This document shows, one piece after another, positions 1-8,297 of a DNA stretch of 64,000 nt (the stretch's first letter is position 1; each line of letters opens with the position of its first letter). The position numbers were made by a program, and so were the translations under genes. The notes under the pieces were generated by a model. It saw nothing but the letters and a program-made list of their open reading frames with translations, ran no database searches and was not told the DNA's origin. Source of the DNA: Amycolatopsis oliviviridis. GTDB taxonomy: Bacteria > Actinomycetota > Actinomycetes > Mycobacteriales > Pseudonocardiaceae. Where the stretch lies: positions 246,493 through 310,492 of the forward strand of contig NZ_BNAY01000011.1 of NCBI RefSeq assembly GCF_014654365.1, given 5' to 3'.

Positions 1-524
1 GAACCGTTCCGCGCGACCACGACGCGGTCGGGGCGTTCGGTGTCGGTGACCGCGATCGCGTAGGTCCCGGTGACGCGGGAAACGGCCTCGACGACGGCGT
101 CTTCGAGGGTCTTCGCGCCCGACCTCGCGATGAGGTGGGCGAGCACCTCGGTGTCGGTCTCGGAGGTCAGCGTCACCCCGGCCTGGCCGAGCTGCTCGCG
201 CAGGGCGTCCGCGTTGTCGATGATCCCGTTGTGCACCACGGAGATCCGGCCGTCCTCGGAGACGTGCGGATGCGCGTTCGCCTCGGTCGCCGGACCATGC
301 GTCGCCCACCTCGTGTGCCCGATGCCGACCTTGCCCGCGAGCCGCTTGGGCAGGGCCGCGGTCAGGTTCCGCACCCGCCCGACGATCCGGTGCACCTGGG
401 CGCCTTTACCGCCCAGGACGGAGATCCCGGCCGAGTCGTAGCCGCGGTACTCCAGCCGCGTCAGCCCCTCGATCAGGATCGGGGCGGCGTTCTGGCCGCC
501 GATGTAGCCGACGATTCCGCACAT
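1..524 (-). CDS. glmS: Glutamine--fructose-6-phosphate aminotransferase, N-terminal part (runs off window)
   Basis: Makes glucosamine-6-phosphate from fructose-6-phosphate and glutamine in the cytoplasm, the entry to UDP-GlcNAc and peptidoglycan. The frame starts MCGIVGYIGG, so Cys2 is the nucleophile of a class II glutaminase domain; RGYDSAG, HTRWATHG and NGIIDN follow in the order known for GlmS. Only about 174 of roughly 600 codons are inside the window; the sugar-isomerase domains lie to the left of position 1. The ATG at 522-524 is secure because Cys2 must become N-terminal after Met removal. NTase relatives such as PurF share the fold, but the HTRWATHG context and RGYDSAG fit GlmS best. 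Confidence 0.95.
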   Translation of the reverse strand, partial: MCGIVGYIGGQNAAPILIEGLTRLEYRGYDSAGISVLGGKGAQVHRIVGRVRNLTAALPKRLAGKVGIGHTRWATHGPATEANAHPHVSEDGRISVVHNGIIDNADALREQLGQAGVTLTSETDTEVLAHLIARSGAKTLEDAVVEAVSRVTGTYAIAVTDTERPDRVVVARNG

Positions 525-580
525 GACGAGTCAACCTCACAAAGAAAAACGGACGGGATACGCGAAGACCGGGCGTTCCG

Positions 581-859
581 TCAGCCGTAGACGATGCGGC
601 GCAGCTGCCGCTCGGACAGGTCGGGAGGAGCGACGAGACGACGGCTCAGTTCTCCGGCGACGAGCGGGAAGATCTCGGGGTTCTTCCTGCCCTCGGCCTG
701 CAACCGGGCGTGCCGCGACCGGACGTACTGCTCGACCGGCTGCCGGTAGAACGCCAGGACGTCCGCGACGACACGGGCGGCGATGGCCGTCGACAAACCC
801 GTCGACAAGGCCACCTGCTCGACGATGTCCGCGTCCTCCACTGGACCCATCTTGCACAT
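581..859 (-). CDS. Small conserved-looking protein of unknown function, 92 aa
   Basis: I do not recognise the family. The predicted product is soluble and mostly helical, with no signal peptide or membrane segment: an acidic start (GPVEDADIVEQV), a central amphipathic stretch around ARVVADVLAFYRQPVEQYV, and a basic C-terminus ending RQLRRIVYG. Codon use matches the neighbours, which supports a real gene. It lies just upstream of glmS on the same strand with a 56-nt gap, so it may be co-transcribed with glmS. A second in-frame ATG at 850 could be the true start; neither has a strong ribosome-binding site. Confidence 0.6.
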   Translation of the reverse strand: MCKMGPVEDADIVEQVALSTGLSTAIAARVVADVLAFYRQPVEQYVRSRHARLQAEGRKNPEIFPLVAGELSRRLVAPPDLSERQLRRIVYG

Positions 860-876
860 CGAGACCCCGAAACGCC

Positions 877-904
877 AGTTCTTGCCCGAAATCGGGCAAG
901 AACT
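877..904. terminator. Perfect hairpin between M20 peptidase and the small gene
   Basis: Two 13-bp perfect inverted arms (AGTTCTTGCCCGA / TCGGGCAAGAACT) are separated by only AA. The site is 47 nt after the stop of the leftward M20 peptidase and 18 nt before the start of the leftward 92-aa gene. It could terminate the peptidase transcript or act as an operator for the small gene. There is no T-run on either side. Confidence 0.5.
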
Positions 905-918
905 AGCGCCTGCCTCCT

Positions 919-940
919 CGCATTTAGTCCTCTGAATGCG
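919..940. repeat. Half copy of the GCGTTT-GTCCTCTG-ATGCG intergenic repeat
   Basis: CGCATTTAGTCCTCTGAATG and the following CG match one arm of the long palindrome at 12520-12583 except for a few bases (A/G and A/C exchanges). It also contains a short dyad of its own, CGCATT...AATGCG. It lies immediately 3' of the M20 peptidase gene. Confidence 0.5.
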
Positions 941-950
941 TGCGGGCCGG

Positions 951-2045
951 TCAGCGAGCCCGAATCGCGGTCACCAGCCCGGTGACCAGATCCGCCCGCT
1001 CGGCCATCGACCCCACCAGCAGGTACTCGTGATCCGCGTGGGCTCCGCCGCCGACGGCACCCAGCCCGTCGAGGGTCGGGGCCCCGATCGCGGCCGTGAG
1101 ATTTCCGTCGCTCCCGCCCCCGACGGCCACGCCGTCGACTCCGGGCAGGAGCCGTTCCGCGACGGCGAAGAGGTCCGCGGCGGCCGATTCGGGCATCGGA
1201 GGCCGGTGGATCCCGCCTCGCACCTCGATTTCCGCCCCGTCGAGACGCGGGGTCAGCGCGGCGAACCCCGCCTCGACGCGCTCCTTCTCCTCAGTGGACT
1301 CGACCCGGACGTCGACCACGACCGACGCGGAGGCGGGCACGACGTTGCTCGCGGTTCCCGCCGAAGCGACGGTCGGCGTGACGCTCGTCCCGGCCTCGGG
1401 CCGGTCGAGCGCGGCGATGGCCAGCACCTGATGCGCGGCTTCGGTCAGCGCGTTGATCCCGGCCTCGGGTTCGAGGCCGGCGTGCGACGCCCTGCCGGTG
1501 ATGACGACCTCGAACGTGCCGCATCCCTTGCGGCCGATCTTCAGACCGCCGCCGTCGGCCGCTCCCTCGAACACGAGCACCGCGCCGCACGCGCGGGCAC
1601 GCTCCTCGATGAGGGCCCGGGACGCGTGCGAGCCCGTCTCCTCGTCGGCGGTCACCAGGATCTCGACGCCGGTCAGGTCGTCGAGCGCCGCGAGGCCGTG
1701 GATCGCCTGCACCAGTCCGCCGAGCATGTCGAACACGCCGGGCCCGGTCACCCGGCCGCCGGTCACCACGAACGGACGGCGGGCCAGCGTGCCGATCGGG
1801 AACACGGTGTCGTGGTGCCCCAGGATCAGCACGCGGGGCTCACCACCGCCGGACCAGCGGACATGCGGCCCCGCCTCGCTCTCCACGAGGGTCGCCGTCC
1901 CGCCGAGGCGGGTTTCGAGGATGACGGCCAACGCCCGGGCCGACGCCGTCAAAGCCTCGATGTCACCCGAAGGCGACTCGATGTCGACGAGCGTCCTGAG
2001 GTCTTCGATCATCGCGTCGACAGTCACCCGGACACCTTCGCGCAA
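951..2045 (-). CDS. M20 family zinc metallopeptidase (glutamate carboxypeptidase-like), 364 aa
   Basis: A cytoplasmic di-zinc exopeptidase or deacylase of the M20/ArgE-CPG2 superfamily. Visible motifs in order are GHHDTVFP (metal His and Asp), GPGVFDMLGG (bridging Asp), TADEETGS (catalytic and metal Glu pair) and a C-terminal HADHEYL (metal His). The middle part around GRASHAGLEPEAG is the dimerisation lid. Length is normal for the CPG2 group. It starts 6 nt after the stop of the GT2 synthase on the same strand, so it is the last gene of that operon. Substrate cannot be read from sequence; peptidoglycan-type or N-acyl amino-acid substrates are possible given the envelope-related neighbours. 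Confidence 0.85.
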   Translation of the reverse strand: MREGVRVTVDAMIEDLRTLVDIESPSGDIEALTASARALAVILETRLGGTATLVESEAGPHVRWSGGGEPRVLILGHHDTVFPIGTLARRPFVVTGGRVTGPGVFDMLGGLVQAIHGLAALDDLTGVEILVTADEETGSHASRALIEERARACGAVLVFEGAADGGGLKIGRKGCGTFEVVITGRASHAGLEPEAGINALTEAAHQVLAIAALDRPEAGTSVTPTVASAGTASNVVPASASVVVDVRVESTEEKERVEAGFAALTPRLDGAEIEVRGGIHRPPMPESAAADLFAVAERLLPGVDGVAVGGGSDGNLTAAIGAPTLDGLGAVGGGAHADHEYLLVGSMAERADLVTGLVTAIRAR

Positions 2046-2051
2046 GCCCGC

Positions 2052-3353
2052 TCACGCGACTTCGGCGGGGACGGTCTCTTCCTCGCTCAGCCGCTCGGTC
2101 TTGGTCCAGCTGTTGCGCCGGGCCAGCACGCGGAACAAGGCCCGCCAGGTCGCGATCACGCCGAGCAGCAGGAATCCCGGATAGAGCAGGCCCGCGAGCA
2201 GGCAACGGTGAAGCGGTTCCTCACCGAGCCGCAGCCGGTGCACGACGGCCCACACCAGACCGGGCACCAGCAGCACGACCACGCCGATCAGGGCCGCGCC
2301 CGGCAAGGCCGACGGCGGCGCGATCAGCCCGCCCAGCGTGACACCCGACCAGGACGCGACGAGTGTGCCCGCGAACAGCAGCGAAACCACCAACGACAAC
2401 GGCACCGTCAGCCAGGGCGTCACGAGATAGGCGAGGAAGTCCAAAAGACCGATACTGCCCACATGCCGCGATGCCAGCAATTTTCGCAAATGCCTTGCGC
2501 ATTGCAGATTTCCCTGCGCCCATCGGGTGCGTTGCCGCAACAACCTGGGCAGGTCGACGAGGCCCTGTTGCGTCACCCAGGCCGATTTCACATAACGCAT
2601 CCGGATACCGGCGACATGCAGCCTCAGTCCGAGTTCGAGATCCTCGACGAGACAGTCGGACCAGGGGGCCGGATCGAACCGGCGCAGCACGCCGAGCCGC
2701 GAGAATTGCCCGTTTCCGCCCATTCCGACACTGCCCGCGAGATCGCGCAGGCTTTGCGACGCGTCGGCGACCGCGCCGAACTCCAAATCCTGCAACAAAG
2801 CGAGCACACTGCGTCGATTGTGAATACGCACCCGGCATTGCACGGCGCCGACCCCGCGGTCACCGAACACGTCGGCCACCTCGCGCAGCATGCCCGGACT
2901 GCCGCGGCCGTCCCCGTCGATGATGCCGACGATCGTCTTCGGCACGCTTCCCTCGGCCTCGCACAACCGGAGGATGTAGCGGTAGCCGGCGTTCAACGCC
3001 TCGCCCTTGCCCTGCCGGGCCTGCGGGAGCTCACGGCGCAGCACGTGCAGGCGCGGGTCGGTCACCTCGCGGAGGACGTCCGGCGTGCCGTCGTCCGAGC
3101 CGTCGTCGATGACCAGTACGCGCACCGGATTTCGTTCCGTACCCAGTGAAAGCGCGTTGCGGACGGTGTTGCCGACCACCCGTTCCTCGTTGAGCGCCGG
3201 GATGACGATCCAGAACTCCAGCCCCTCCCCGCGCGCGGCCACCGACCGGCGCGAACGCCCGGTGCGCCACGCGAACGCCGCGAGCAGGATGTTGTGCGCC
3301 GGCCACCACAGGAGCAACAGCATCATGGTCGCGGCGAAGGCGGGATTCGTCAT
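2052..3353 (-). CDS. Membrane-bound processive glycosyltransferase, family 2, 433 aa
   Basis: A GT2 polysaccharide synthase of the cellulose/hyaluronan/NodC type. One N-terminal membrane segment precedes the GT-A domain, which shows VIPALNEE, VIDDGSDDGT, a DGD metal motif (IIDGDGRG), VEDLELGLRL and the product-binding QxxRW motif as QRTRW. Three to four hydrophobic segments follow (about residues 300-410). The QxxRW motif argues for a processive enzyme extending a beta-linked chain at the inner membrane. Upstream by 11 nt is a 51-residue membrane peptide on the same strand. The opposite strand carries wecB and a DUF2334 deacetylase, so the locus probably builds and modifies a HexNAc-containing surface polymer. 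Confidence 0.85.
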   Translation of the reverse strand: MTNPAFAATMMLLLLWWPAHNILLAAFAWRTGRSRRSVAARGEGLEFWIVIPALNEERVVGNTVRNALSLGTERNPVRVLVIDDGSDDGTPDVLREVTDPRLHVLRRELPQARQGKGEALNAGYRYILRLCEAEGSVPKTIVGIIDGDGRGSPGMLREVADVFGDRGVGAVQCRVRIHNRRSVLALLQDLEFGAVADASQSLRDLAGSVGMGGNGQFSRLGVLRRFDPAPWSDCLVEDLELGLRLHVAGIRMRYVKSAWVTQQGLVDLPRLLRQRTRWAQGNLQCARHLRKLLASRHVGSIGLLDFLAYLVTPWLTVPLSLVVSLLFAGTLVASWSGVTLGGLIAPPSALPGAALIGVVVLLVPGLVWAVVHRLRLGEEPLHRCLLAGLLYPGFLLLGVIATWRALFRVLARRNSWTKTERLSEEETVPAEVA

Positions 3354-3364
3354 GGGCGGGTGGT

Positions 3365-3520
3365 TCAGTCCTTCAGGCGAAGGTGCAGCGAACGCGCCAT
3401 GAGCAGCAGGGCGACCGCCCCGATGACCATCGCGAGCACGGTGCTCACCGTCGCTCCGGCCATCGTCGCGCCGATTCCGAGCGCGGAAACCTTGACCGGG
3501 CCCACCGGCACCATCGACAT
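3365..3520 (-). CDS. 51-residue membrane peptide heading the GT2 operon
   Basis: A short open frame starts ATG at 3518-3520 behind a purine-rich site (GAAGGAAAGAC) and ends TGA at 3365-3367, only 11 nt before the GT2 start. The product begins MSMVPVGPVKV, has one long or two short hydrophobic stretches (about residues 11-43, rich in Ala, Gly, Val and Met) and ends with a basic RSLHLRLKD tail, so the C-terminus is probably cytoplasmic. I know no family for it. Position suggests an accessory subunit of the synthase, as small membrane partners are known for other GT2 synthases; that role is inferred. Confidence 0.65.
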   Translation of the reverse strand: MSMVPVGPVKVSALGIGATMAGATVSTVLAMVIGAVALLLMARSLHLRLKD

Positions 3521-3773
3521 GTCTTTCCTTCGGTCAGCCGGGCGCCGCGAAACATCTACCCACAGTTTTCATACCGTGAGTATGGGGTCACCCAGGGAAG
3601 CGATATTCAGCCTTTCGGGTGGGTACAGTACCCCGTCTGTGTTAACGTTCGCGGGCGACGATCCCCCGTAAAGGTGACCATCAACCAGTGATCCTCGCCT
3701 CACCTACCACTCTTTCGTGACTTCAACGACGAATTCACGCCGTACCTCAGCGCGAACCCGGAAGAAGGACCAG
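3521..3773. promoter_or_regulatory. Divergent promoter region of the polysaccharide locus
   Basis: This 253-nt stretch separates the leftward GT2 operon from rightward wecB. It is more AT-rich than its surroundings near 3550-3650 (for example GTTTTCATACCGTGAGTATG and TCTGTGTTAACGTTCGC), as expected for two outward promoters. I cannot assign exact -10/-35 boxes. An upstream GTG at 3717 is in frame with wecB and could extend it by 19 codons. Confidence 0.4.
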
Positions 3774-4988
3774 GTGCGTAACGCACAGAACGAGACCGAC
3801 GTCATGCCCGAAATCTGGCTGGTCGCGGGAACCCGCCCGGAAGCCGTGAAACTGGCTCCGGTGGCCAAGGCATTGGCTACCGAAGGCCGGATGCGGCCCG
3901 TGGTGATCGCCACGGGACAGCATCCGGAAATGGTCGGCCAGGCCTTGGCGACCTTCGGCTTGACGGCGGATGAAAACCTGACGCTGATCAGGCGAACGGG
4001 TTCCCAGCCGGAACTCCTTTCCGGCCTTCTCACGGGTCTCGAAGAAGTGGCCGACCGGCGGCCGCCCGCCGCCGTGGTCGTCCAGGGCGACACGACGACC
4101 ACCCTGGCCGGGGCGCTCGCCGCGTTCTGGCGCCGCGTGCCCGTCGTGCATCTCGAAGCGGGCCTCCGCTCGTTCGACCTGGGCGCGCCGTTTCCCGAGG
4201 AACTCAACCGGAAACTGGTGAGCCAGGCGGCCGCGCTCCACCTCGCCCCGACCCCCGACGCCGCCGCGAACCTGCGCGCCGAAGGGGTACCCGAGGAGAA
4301 CGTGCTCGTCGCGGGGAACACCGTCGTCGACGCGATCCTCACGGTGACGGACAAATCCACCACGGTGCACGATCCGGAATTGGCGACACTGCTCGAAAAC
4401 GCGACCCGCGGCGCGGTCAAACTGATGCTGGTCACCCTCCACCGCCGCGAATCCTGGGGCGAGCCGATGCGCCGGGTCCTGCGCGCGGTGACCGAACTGA
4501 TGGCCGCGGATCCGGAACTGCGGGTGGTACTTCCCGCGCATCCGAACCCGGAGGTGCGGAGCCTGGTCCGCGAGGAACTGGCGGACACACCGGGCGCGCT
4601 GATCACCGGTCCGCTGCCCTATCCCGAACTGGCCGCGACGCTGGCCGCCAGCACGCTCGTGCTCTCCGATTCCGGTGGCATCCAGGAAGAAGCCCCGACG
4701 TTCGGCGTCCCGGTCCTGGTGCTCCGCGACGTCACCGAACGCATGGAGGCCGTGAACGCCGGCTGCGCGCTGCTCGTCGGCACCGATCACGGCAAGATCG
4801 TCTCGACGGCGAAGGAACTGCTGAACGACCCGGCGGCGCGCACGCGGATGATGAGCAGCGGCAACCCGTTCGGCGACGGCGCCGCCGCCGGACGGACCGA
4901 GCAGGCCCTCGCGCATCTGCTGGGCCTGGCCCCGGACCTGCCCGCCCCATTCCGGCCCGCCTCCGCGAACGAACTGGCCGAGGTCTGA
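3774..4988 (+). CDS. wecB: UDP-N-acetylglucosamine 2-epimerase (non-hydrolysing)
   Basis: Interconverts UDP-GlcNAc and UDP-ManNAc in the cytoplasm, giving precursors for surface polymers. Motifs are in family order: GTRPEAVKLAPV at the N-terminus, GDTTTTLAG, HLEAGLRSFD, FPEELNRKL, VTLHRRESWG and DSGGIQEEAPTFGVPVLVLR near the C-terminus, the UDP-binding half of the GT-B-like fold. I chose GTG 3774 because GAAGGA lies just upstream; GTG 3717 (19 residues longer) and ATG 3804 (starting MPEIWLVAGT) are also in frame. The DUF2334 gene follows after 4 nt, so the two are co-translated. Confidence 0.9.
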   Translation: MRNAQNETDVMPEIWLVAGTRPEAVKLAPVAKALATEGRMRPVVIATGQHPEMVGQALATFGLTADENLTLIRRTGSQPELLSGLLTGLEEVADRRPPAAVVVQGDTTTTLAGALAAFWRRVPVVHLEAGLRSFDLGAPFPEELNRKLVSQAAALHLAPTPDAAANLRAEGVPEENVLVAGNTVVDAILTVTDKSTTVHDPELATLLENATRGAVKLMLVTLHRRESWGEPMRRVLRAVTELMAADPELRVVLPAHPNPEVRSLVREELADTPGALITGPLPYPELAATLAASTLVLSDSGGIQEEAPTFGVPVLVLRDVTERMEAVNAGCALLVGTDHGKIVSTAKELLNDPAARTRMMSSGNPFGDGAAAGRTEQALAHLLGLAPDLPAPFRPASANELAEV

Positions 4989-4992
4989 CCCG

Positions 4993-6720
4993 ATGACGAA
5001 GGACAAGGGCGGACAGCGCTTCCGTTTGCCCGCTTGGTTCCGGCTCGCCGTGGTCGCGGTCGTCGCCGTCACGGTCGCCGCGGTCGTGCTCGTCCAGGTC
5101 ACCGGGACGGATCCGGTCACGGCTTCGCCGCCCGCCACGCCGGTTTCGCTCGCCGGGCGTCTTCCCGAAGCGGCCAAGGCGGGAATGCCGGGTCCCGGCG
5201 GCGATCCGAACCGCAAGACCCTCGTGCTCTACGACGACGGGCGCAAGAAGGACGGGACCACGTCCTCGCCCGAAGAGGTCCGGACGGCCGAGGCGTACGC
5301 GATGTTCACCGCGAACCTCGTCTCCCGCGGCACCGCCTGGACCATGCAGCCGGCCGCCGACTACCGGGCCCGGCAGGCGAACGGCTTCCAGGCCATCGTG
5401 TACCTCGGCTCGGTCTCCGACGCGGCGTTGCCGAAGGCGTTCCTCGACGACGTCACGGCGGCGCGGATCCCCGTGGTGTGGATCGGGGCCAACATCTGGC
5501 AATTGCACGCCAGTGCGGGCAAAGCGGCGGGCGGACCAGGCTGGCGCGCGGAACGCTACCGCGACGACAACCCCACCACCGTCACCTACAAGGGCACTCC
5601 CCTGCGCCGCGATCCCCGGTCGGGCACCGGGGTCGTCGCGATCGACGTCCGCGATCCGGCGAAGGTCCAGGTCCTGGCCGAGGCGAGCGCTCCCGGCGGC
5701 ACGCCGACACCCTGGGCCGTCCATTCAGGACAGTTGACGTACGTGGCCGAAGTTCCTTACGCGTACGCCGAAGCACAGGACCGCTACCTCGCCGCGGCCG
5801 ACATCCTGCTGGGTGTCCTGTCGCCGCAGGCGCCGAACCGGCACCGCGCGCTGATCCGGCTCGAAGACGTCGGCCCGCGGACCAAACCGGAGGAACTCCG
5901 CCGGGTCACGGACTTCCTCATCCGCGAGAAGATCCCGTTCTCCCTCGCGGTCTACCCGTACTACTCGGATCCGCAGGGCCGGGCCAACAACGGCGCTCCG
6001 ACCTCCGCGCGGCTGGTGGACTCGCCGGAACTGGTCGACGTGCTCAAGGAAGCCGTCCAGGCGGGCGCCACGCTGGTCATGCACGGCTACAGCCACCAGA
6101 GCGACAGCGGCCCGAACCCGTACGACGGGGTGAGCGCGAGCGATTTCGAGTTCTACAAGTCGAGTGTCGACGGCGACGGCGTCGTGCACATGGACGGGCC
6201 GATGCCCGAGGACTCGGCGCGATGGTTCGACGACCGCATCGCGACCGGGCTCGGGGAATTCCGGCGGGTGGCCCTCCCGGAGCCGACGATGTTCGAATTC
6301 CCGCACTACGGCGGTTCCGCCGTGGACTACCAGCGGACCACCGAACTCTTCCAGGCCCGCTACGACCGCGGCAGCTACTACGCGGGCTTCTGCCCCGGCG
6401 GCCGCTGCGGGTCGACGGCGACCGCGACGGCGGAACAGGTGTACGGCCAGTTCTTCCCGTACCCGGTGCGTGACGTCTACGGCGCGAACGTCGTCCCCGA
6501 GAACATCGGCAACGTGGCGCCCGTCGCGTTCAACCAGCACGCGTCCCGCACCGCCGTCGACATGCTCGCCGACGCCCAGAGCGCGCTCGTCGTCCGTGAC
6601 AACGTCGCCGGCTTCTTCTACCACCCGTTCCTCGGCGAGGGTGGCCTGCGGGACCTGGTGAACTCGTTGCGGGCGCTGGGGTATCGCTTCGCCACACCGG
6701 CGGAAATCCTCGGCGGCTGA
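4993..6720 (+). CDS. Membrane-anchored DUF2334 polysaccharide deacetylase-like protein, 575 aa
   Basis: The protein starts with a basic tail and one membrane segment (about residues 15-38), so the rest is probably extracellular. Residues 70-240 are a non-catalytic domain; the C-terminal half is a DUF2334/NodB-like barrel with RLEDVGPRTKPEEL (metal Asp region), FSLAVYPYY, LVMHGYSHQS (metal His) and a late FFYHPFLGE. DUF2334 proteins are related to polysaccharide deacetylases. Downstream of wecB by 4 nt and facing the GT2 synthase, it is a good candidate for de-N-acetylating the exported polymer, comparable to the NodB-like proteins of poly-GlcNAc systems; activity is inferred. Confidence 0.8.
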   Translation: MTKDKGGQRFRLPAWFRLAVVAVVAVTVAAVVLVQVTGTDPVTASPPATPVSLAGRLPEAAKAGMPGPGGDPNRKTLVLYDDGRKKDGTTSSPEEVRTAEAYAMFTANLVSRGTAWTMQPAADYRARQANGFQAIVYLGSVSDAALPKAFLDDVTAARIPVVWIGANIWQLHASAGKAAGGPGWRAERYRDDNPTTVTYKGTPLRRDPRSGTGVVAIDVRDPAKVQVLAEASAPGGTPTPWAVHSGQLTYVAEVPYAYAEAQDRYLAAADILLGVLSPQAPNRHRALIRLEDVGPRTKPEELRRVTDFLIREKIPFSLAVYPYYSDPQGRANNGAPTSARLVDSPELVDVLKEAVQAGATLVMHGYSHQSDSGPNPYDGVSASDFEFYKSSVDGDGVVHMDGPMPEDSARWFDDRIATGLGEFRRVALPEPTMFEFPHYGGSAVDYQRTTELFQARYDRGSYYAGFCPGGRCGSTATATAEQVYGQFFPYPVRDVYGANVVPENIGNVAPVAFNQHASRTAVDMLADAQSALVVRDNVAGFFYHPFLGEGGLRDLVNSLRALGYRFATPAEILGG

Positions 6721-6752
6721 GCCTGTGGTCCGGCGGTGAGGCGCCGGTCGGG

Positions 6753-6804
6753 GTGGTCGTGAGCGGCAAATGGGGTTAGAACCCGAATCGCCACTCACGA
6801 CCCC
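6753..6804. repeat. Degenerate copy of the GTCGTGAG...CTCACGAC palindrome (copy 1)
   Basis: GGTCGTGAGCGGCAAATGG, a short loop with GTTAGAAC, and CGAATCGCCACTCACGACC form the same layout as the perfect copies at 26508 and 33835, but with several arm mismatches. It begins 32 nt after the DUF2334 stop. The flank GAGGCGCCGGTC is also shared with copy 3. A further right-half fragment (GCCACTCACGATC) is at about 6951-6963. Confidence 0.6.
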
Positions 6805-6835
6805 CTCGGCCCGCGGCAGACCGGTAACTCGGTGC

Positions 6836-6888
6836 GTTGTGAAAGCCACTTTCGCAACGTTGGAGGTTGCGAAAGTGGCTTTCACAAC
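6836..6888. repeat. Perfect 23-bp-arm hairpin, GTTGTGAAAGCCACTTTCGC type
   Basis: Arms 6836-6858 and 6866-6888 are perfect complements around a 7-nt loop. It sits between the DUF2334 gene and the P450 promoter, about 115 nt after the stop. Terminator or mobile palindromic repeat; no T-run follows. The core GCCACTTT/AAAGTGGC also occurs in scattered form near 29863-29915. Confidence 0.6.
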
Positions 6889-7003
6889 ATCCGAAGCCGA
6901 CACACCAGCGAGCGAGCATGACACCTTCGCCTTACCCAATAATCCTCATTGCCACTCACGATCACTCGGACCGAATACGCCACGGAAGACCGAGGACACG
7001 GCC

Positions 7004-7009
7004 TAGGAT
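7004..7009 (+). promoter_or_regulatory. -10 box TAGGAT for a leaderless P450 transcript
   Basis: TAGGAT fits the actinobacterial TANNNT -10 hexamer and lies exactly 7 nt before the ATG at 7017, the spacing seen when transcription starts on the start codon. No Shine-Dalgarno sequence is then required, and GGGGTC just before ATG is not well placed as one. Confidence 0.5.
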
Positions 7010-7016
7010 CGGGGTC

Positions 7017-8204
7017 ATGCTCGAGAACCTGCTCACGCCGGAGACCAGGACCGATCCGTACCCGTTCTACCGTCAGGTCTTCGACCGCGGCCCGGTGTTC
7101 GAGGCCGCCGACCGGTTTTTCGTGGTGAGCGGGTTCGAGGAGGCGTCCGCGCTGCTGAAGAACCCGGCGTTCGGGCATTCGGAGCCGGAGGTGCTGCCGG
7201 ATCCGCACGAGAACGAGCCGGTGGACGACCAGGGCAGGGTGGTCCGGTCGTTCCTGGGGCTCGACCCGCCCGATCACACGCGGCTGCGGCGGCTGGTGTC
7301 CAAGGCGTTCACGCCGAGGATGGTCGAACAGCTCGCCCCGAGGGTCGAGGAGCTGGCGAAGGAACTCGTCTTCAAAGCGGTCGAAAGGGGCGAATTCGAC
7401 CTGATGACCGAGGTCGCGAAGCCGCTGCCGGTCGTCGTGATCAGCGAGCTGCTCGGGGTGCCCCTGGCCGACCGCGACCGCTTCGAGCGGTGGTCGGACG
7501 CCATGGGGCGCGCGCTCGACCCGGCCTTCCTGATCGCGCCGGAGACCGTCGAGGCGGCCGTCGCCGCCCGGCGCGAGTTCGTCGGCTACTTCCGTGAACT
7601 GGCGGCGGAACGGCGGAAGCGGCCGACCGGCGACCTGTTCTCCGATCTGGTGTCGGTGTCCGACGAGGGCGACAGGCTCAGCGAGGGCGAACTGGTGGCC
7701 ACCGCGATGCTCCTGCTGGTCGCCGGGCACGAGACGACGACCAACCTGATCGGCAACGGGGTCCTCGCGCTGCTGGACAACCCGGAGCAGCACCGGAAAC
7801 TGGCCGAGGACCGGTCGAAGATCCCGAACGCGGTCGAGGAGATGCTCCGGTTCGACTCCCCCGTCCAGCTGACCATGCGGATCGCCTTGCGGGACACGAC
7901 CATCGGCGGTCTGCCCGTCGGCGAGGGCGCTCAGGCGGTCCTGCTGCTGGGAGCGGCCAACCGCGACCCGCGCGCGTACGAGCGGCCGGACCGTTTCGAC
8001 GTCGACCGTCCCTCACCGAGGCATCTCGCGCTGGGACAGGGCATCCACTTCTGTCTCGGCGCCCCGCTGGCGCGACTGGAAGGGCGGACCCTGTTCGACA
8101 CGCTGCTCGGTACCGGCCGCGCCTTCCGGCGGACGGCCGATCCGGTCTGGGTGAAGCAGGTGACGCTGCGCGGGATGGAGAGCCTGCGGCTCGAATTCGC
8201 CTGA
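7017..8204 (+). CDS. Cytochrome P450, 395 aa
   Basis: A soluble bacterial class I monooxygenase; it needs a ferredoxin and reductase that are not encoded nearby. It shows the I-helix AGHETTTN (oxygen-activating Thr), the K-helix ExxR as EMLR, and the haem loop LGQGIHFCLGAPLAR with the thiolate ligand at Cys346. The first Phe of the canonical FGxGxHxCxG is replaced by Leu, which occurs in the family. Length is normal for CYP107/CYP105-like enzymes. The ATG at 7017 is preferred over longer frames because of the -10 box 7 nt upstream and the usual N-terminal length. It appears to be a single-gene unit; substrate unknown. Confidence 0.92.
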   Translation: MLENLLTPETRTDPYPFYRQVFDRGPVFEAADRFFVVSGFEEASALLKNPAFGHSEPEVLPDPHENEPVDDQGRVVRSFLGLDPPDHTRLRRLVSKAFTPRMVEQLAPRVEELAKELVFKAVERGEFDLMTEVAKPLPVVVISELLGVPLADRDRFERWSDAMGRALDPAFLIAPETVEAAVAARREFVGYFRELAAERRKRPTGDLFSDLVSVSDEGDRLSEGELVATAMLLLVAGHETTTNLIGNGVLALLDNPEQHRKLAEDRSKIPNAVEEMLRFDSPVQLTMRIALRDTTIGGLPVGEGAQAVLLLGAANRDPRAYERPDRFDVDRPSPRHLALGQGIHFCLGAPLARLEGRTLFDTLLGTGRAFRRTADPVWVKQVTLRGMESLRLEFA

Positions 8205-8297
8205 CGGGGCGGAAAGTCCGGTTCTCGACCTTCGACGGTTGCCGACCGGCGCCGGACTGCGCATGCTTTGCGCCAACCCGGCGTCGGTGGGGGTGCC

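Noticed and set aside
936..3149. A 737-codon plus-strand open frame over the M20 and GT2 genes
   Set aside because: High-GC antisense shadow; the minus strand carries complete conserved motifs of both families.
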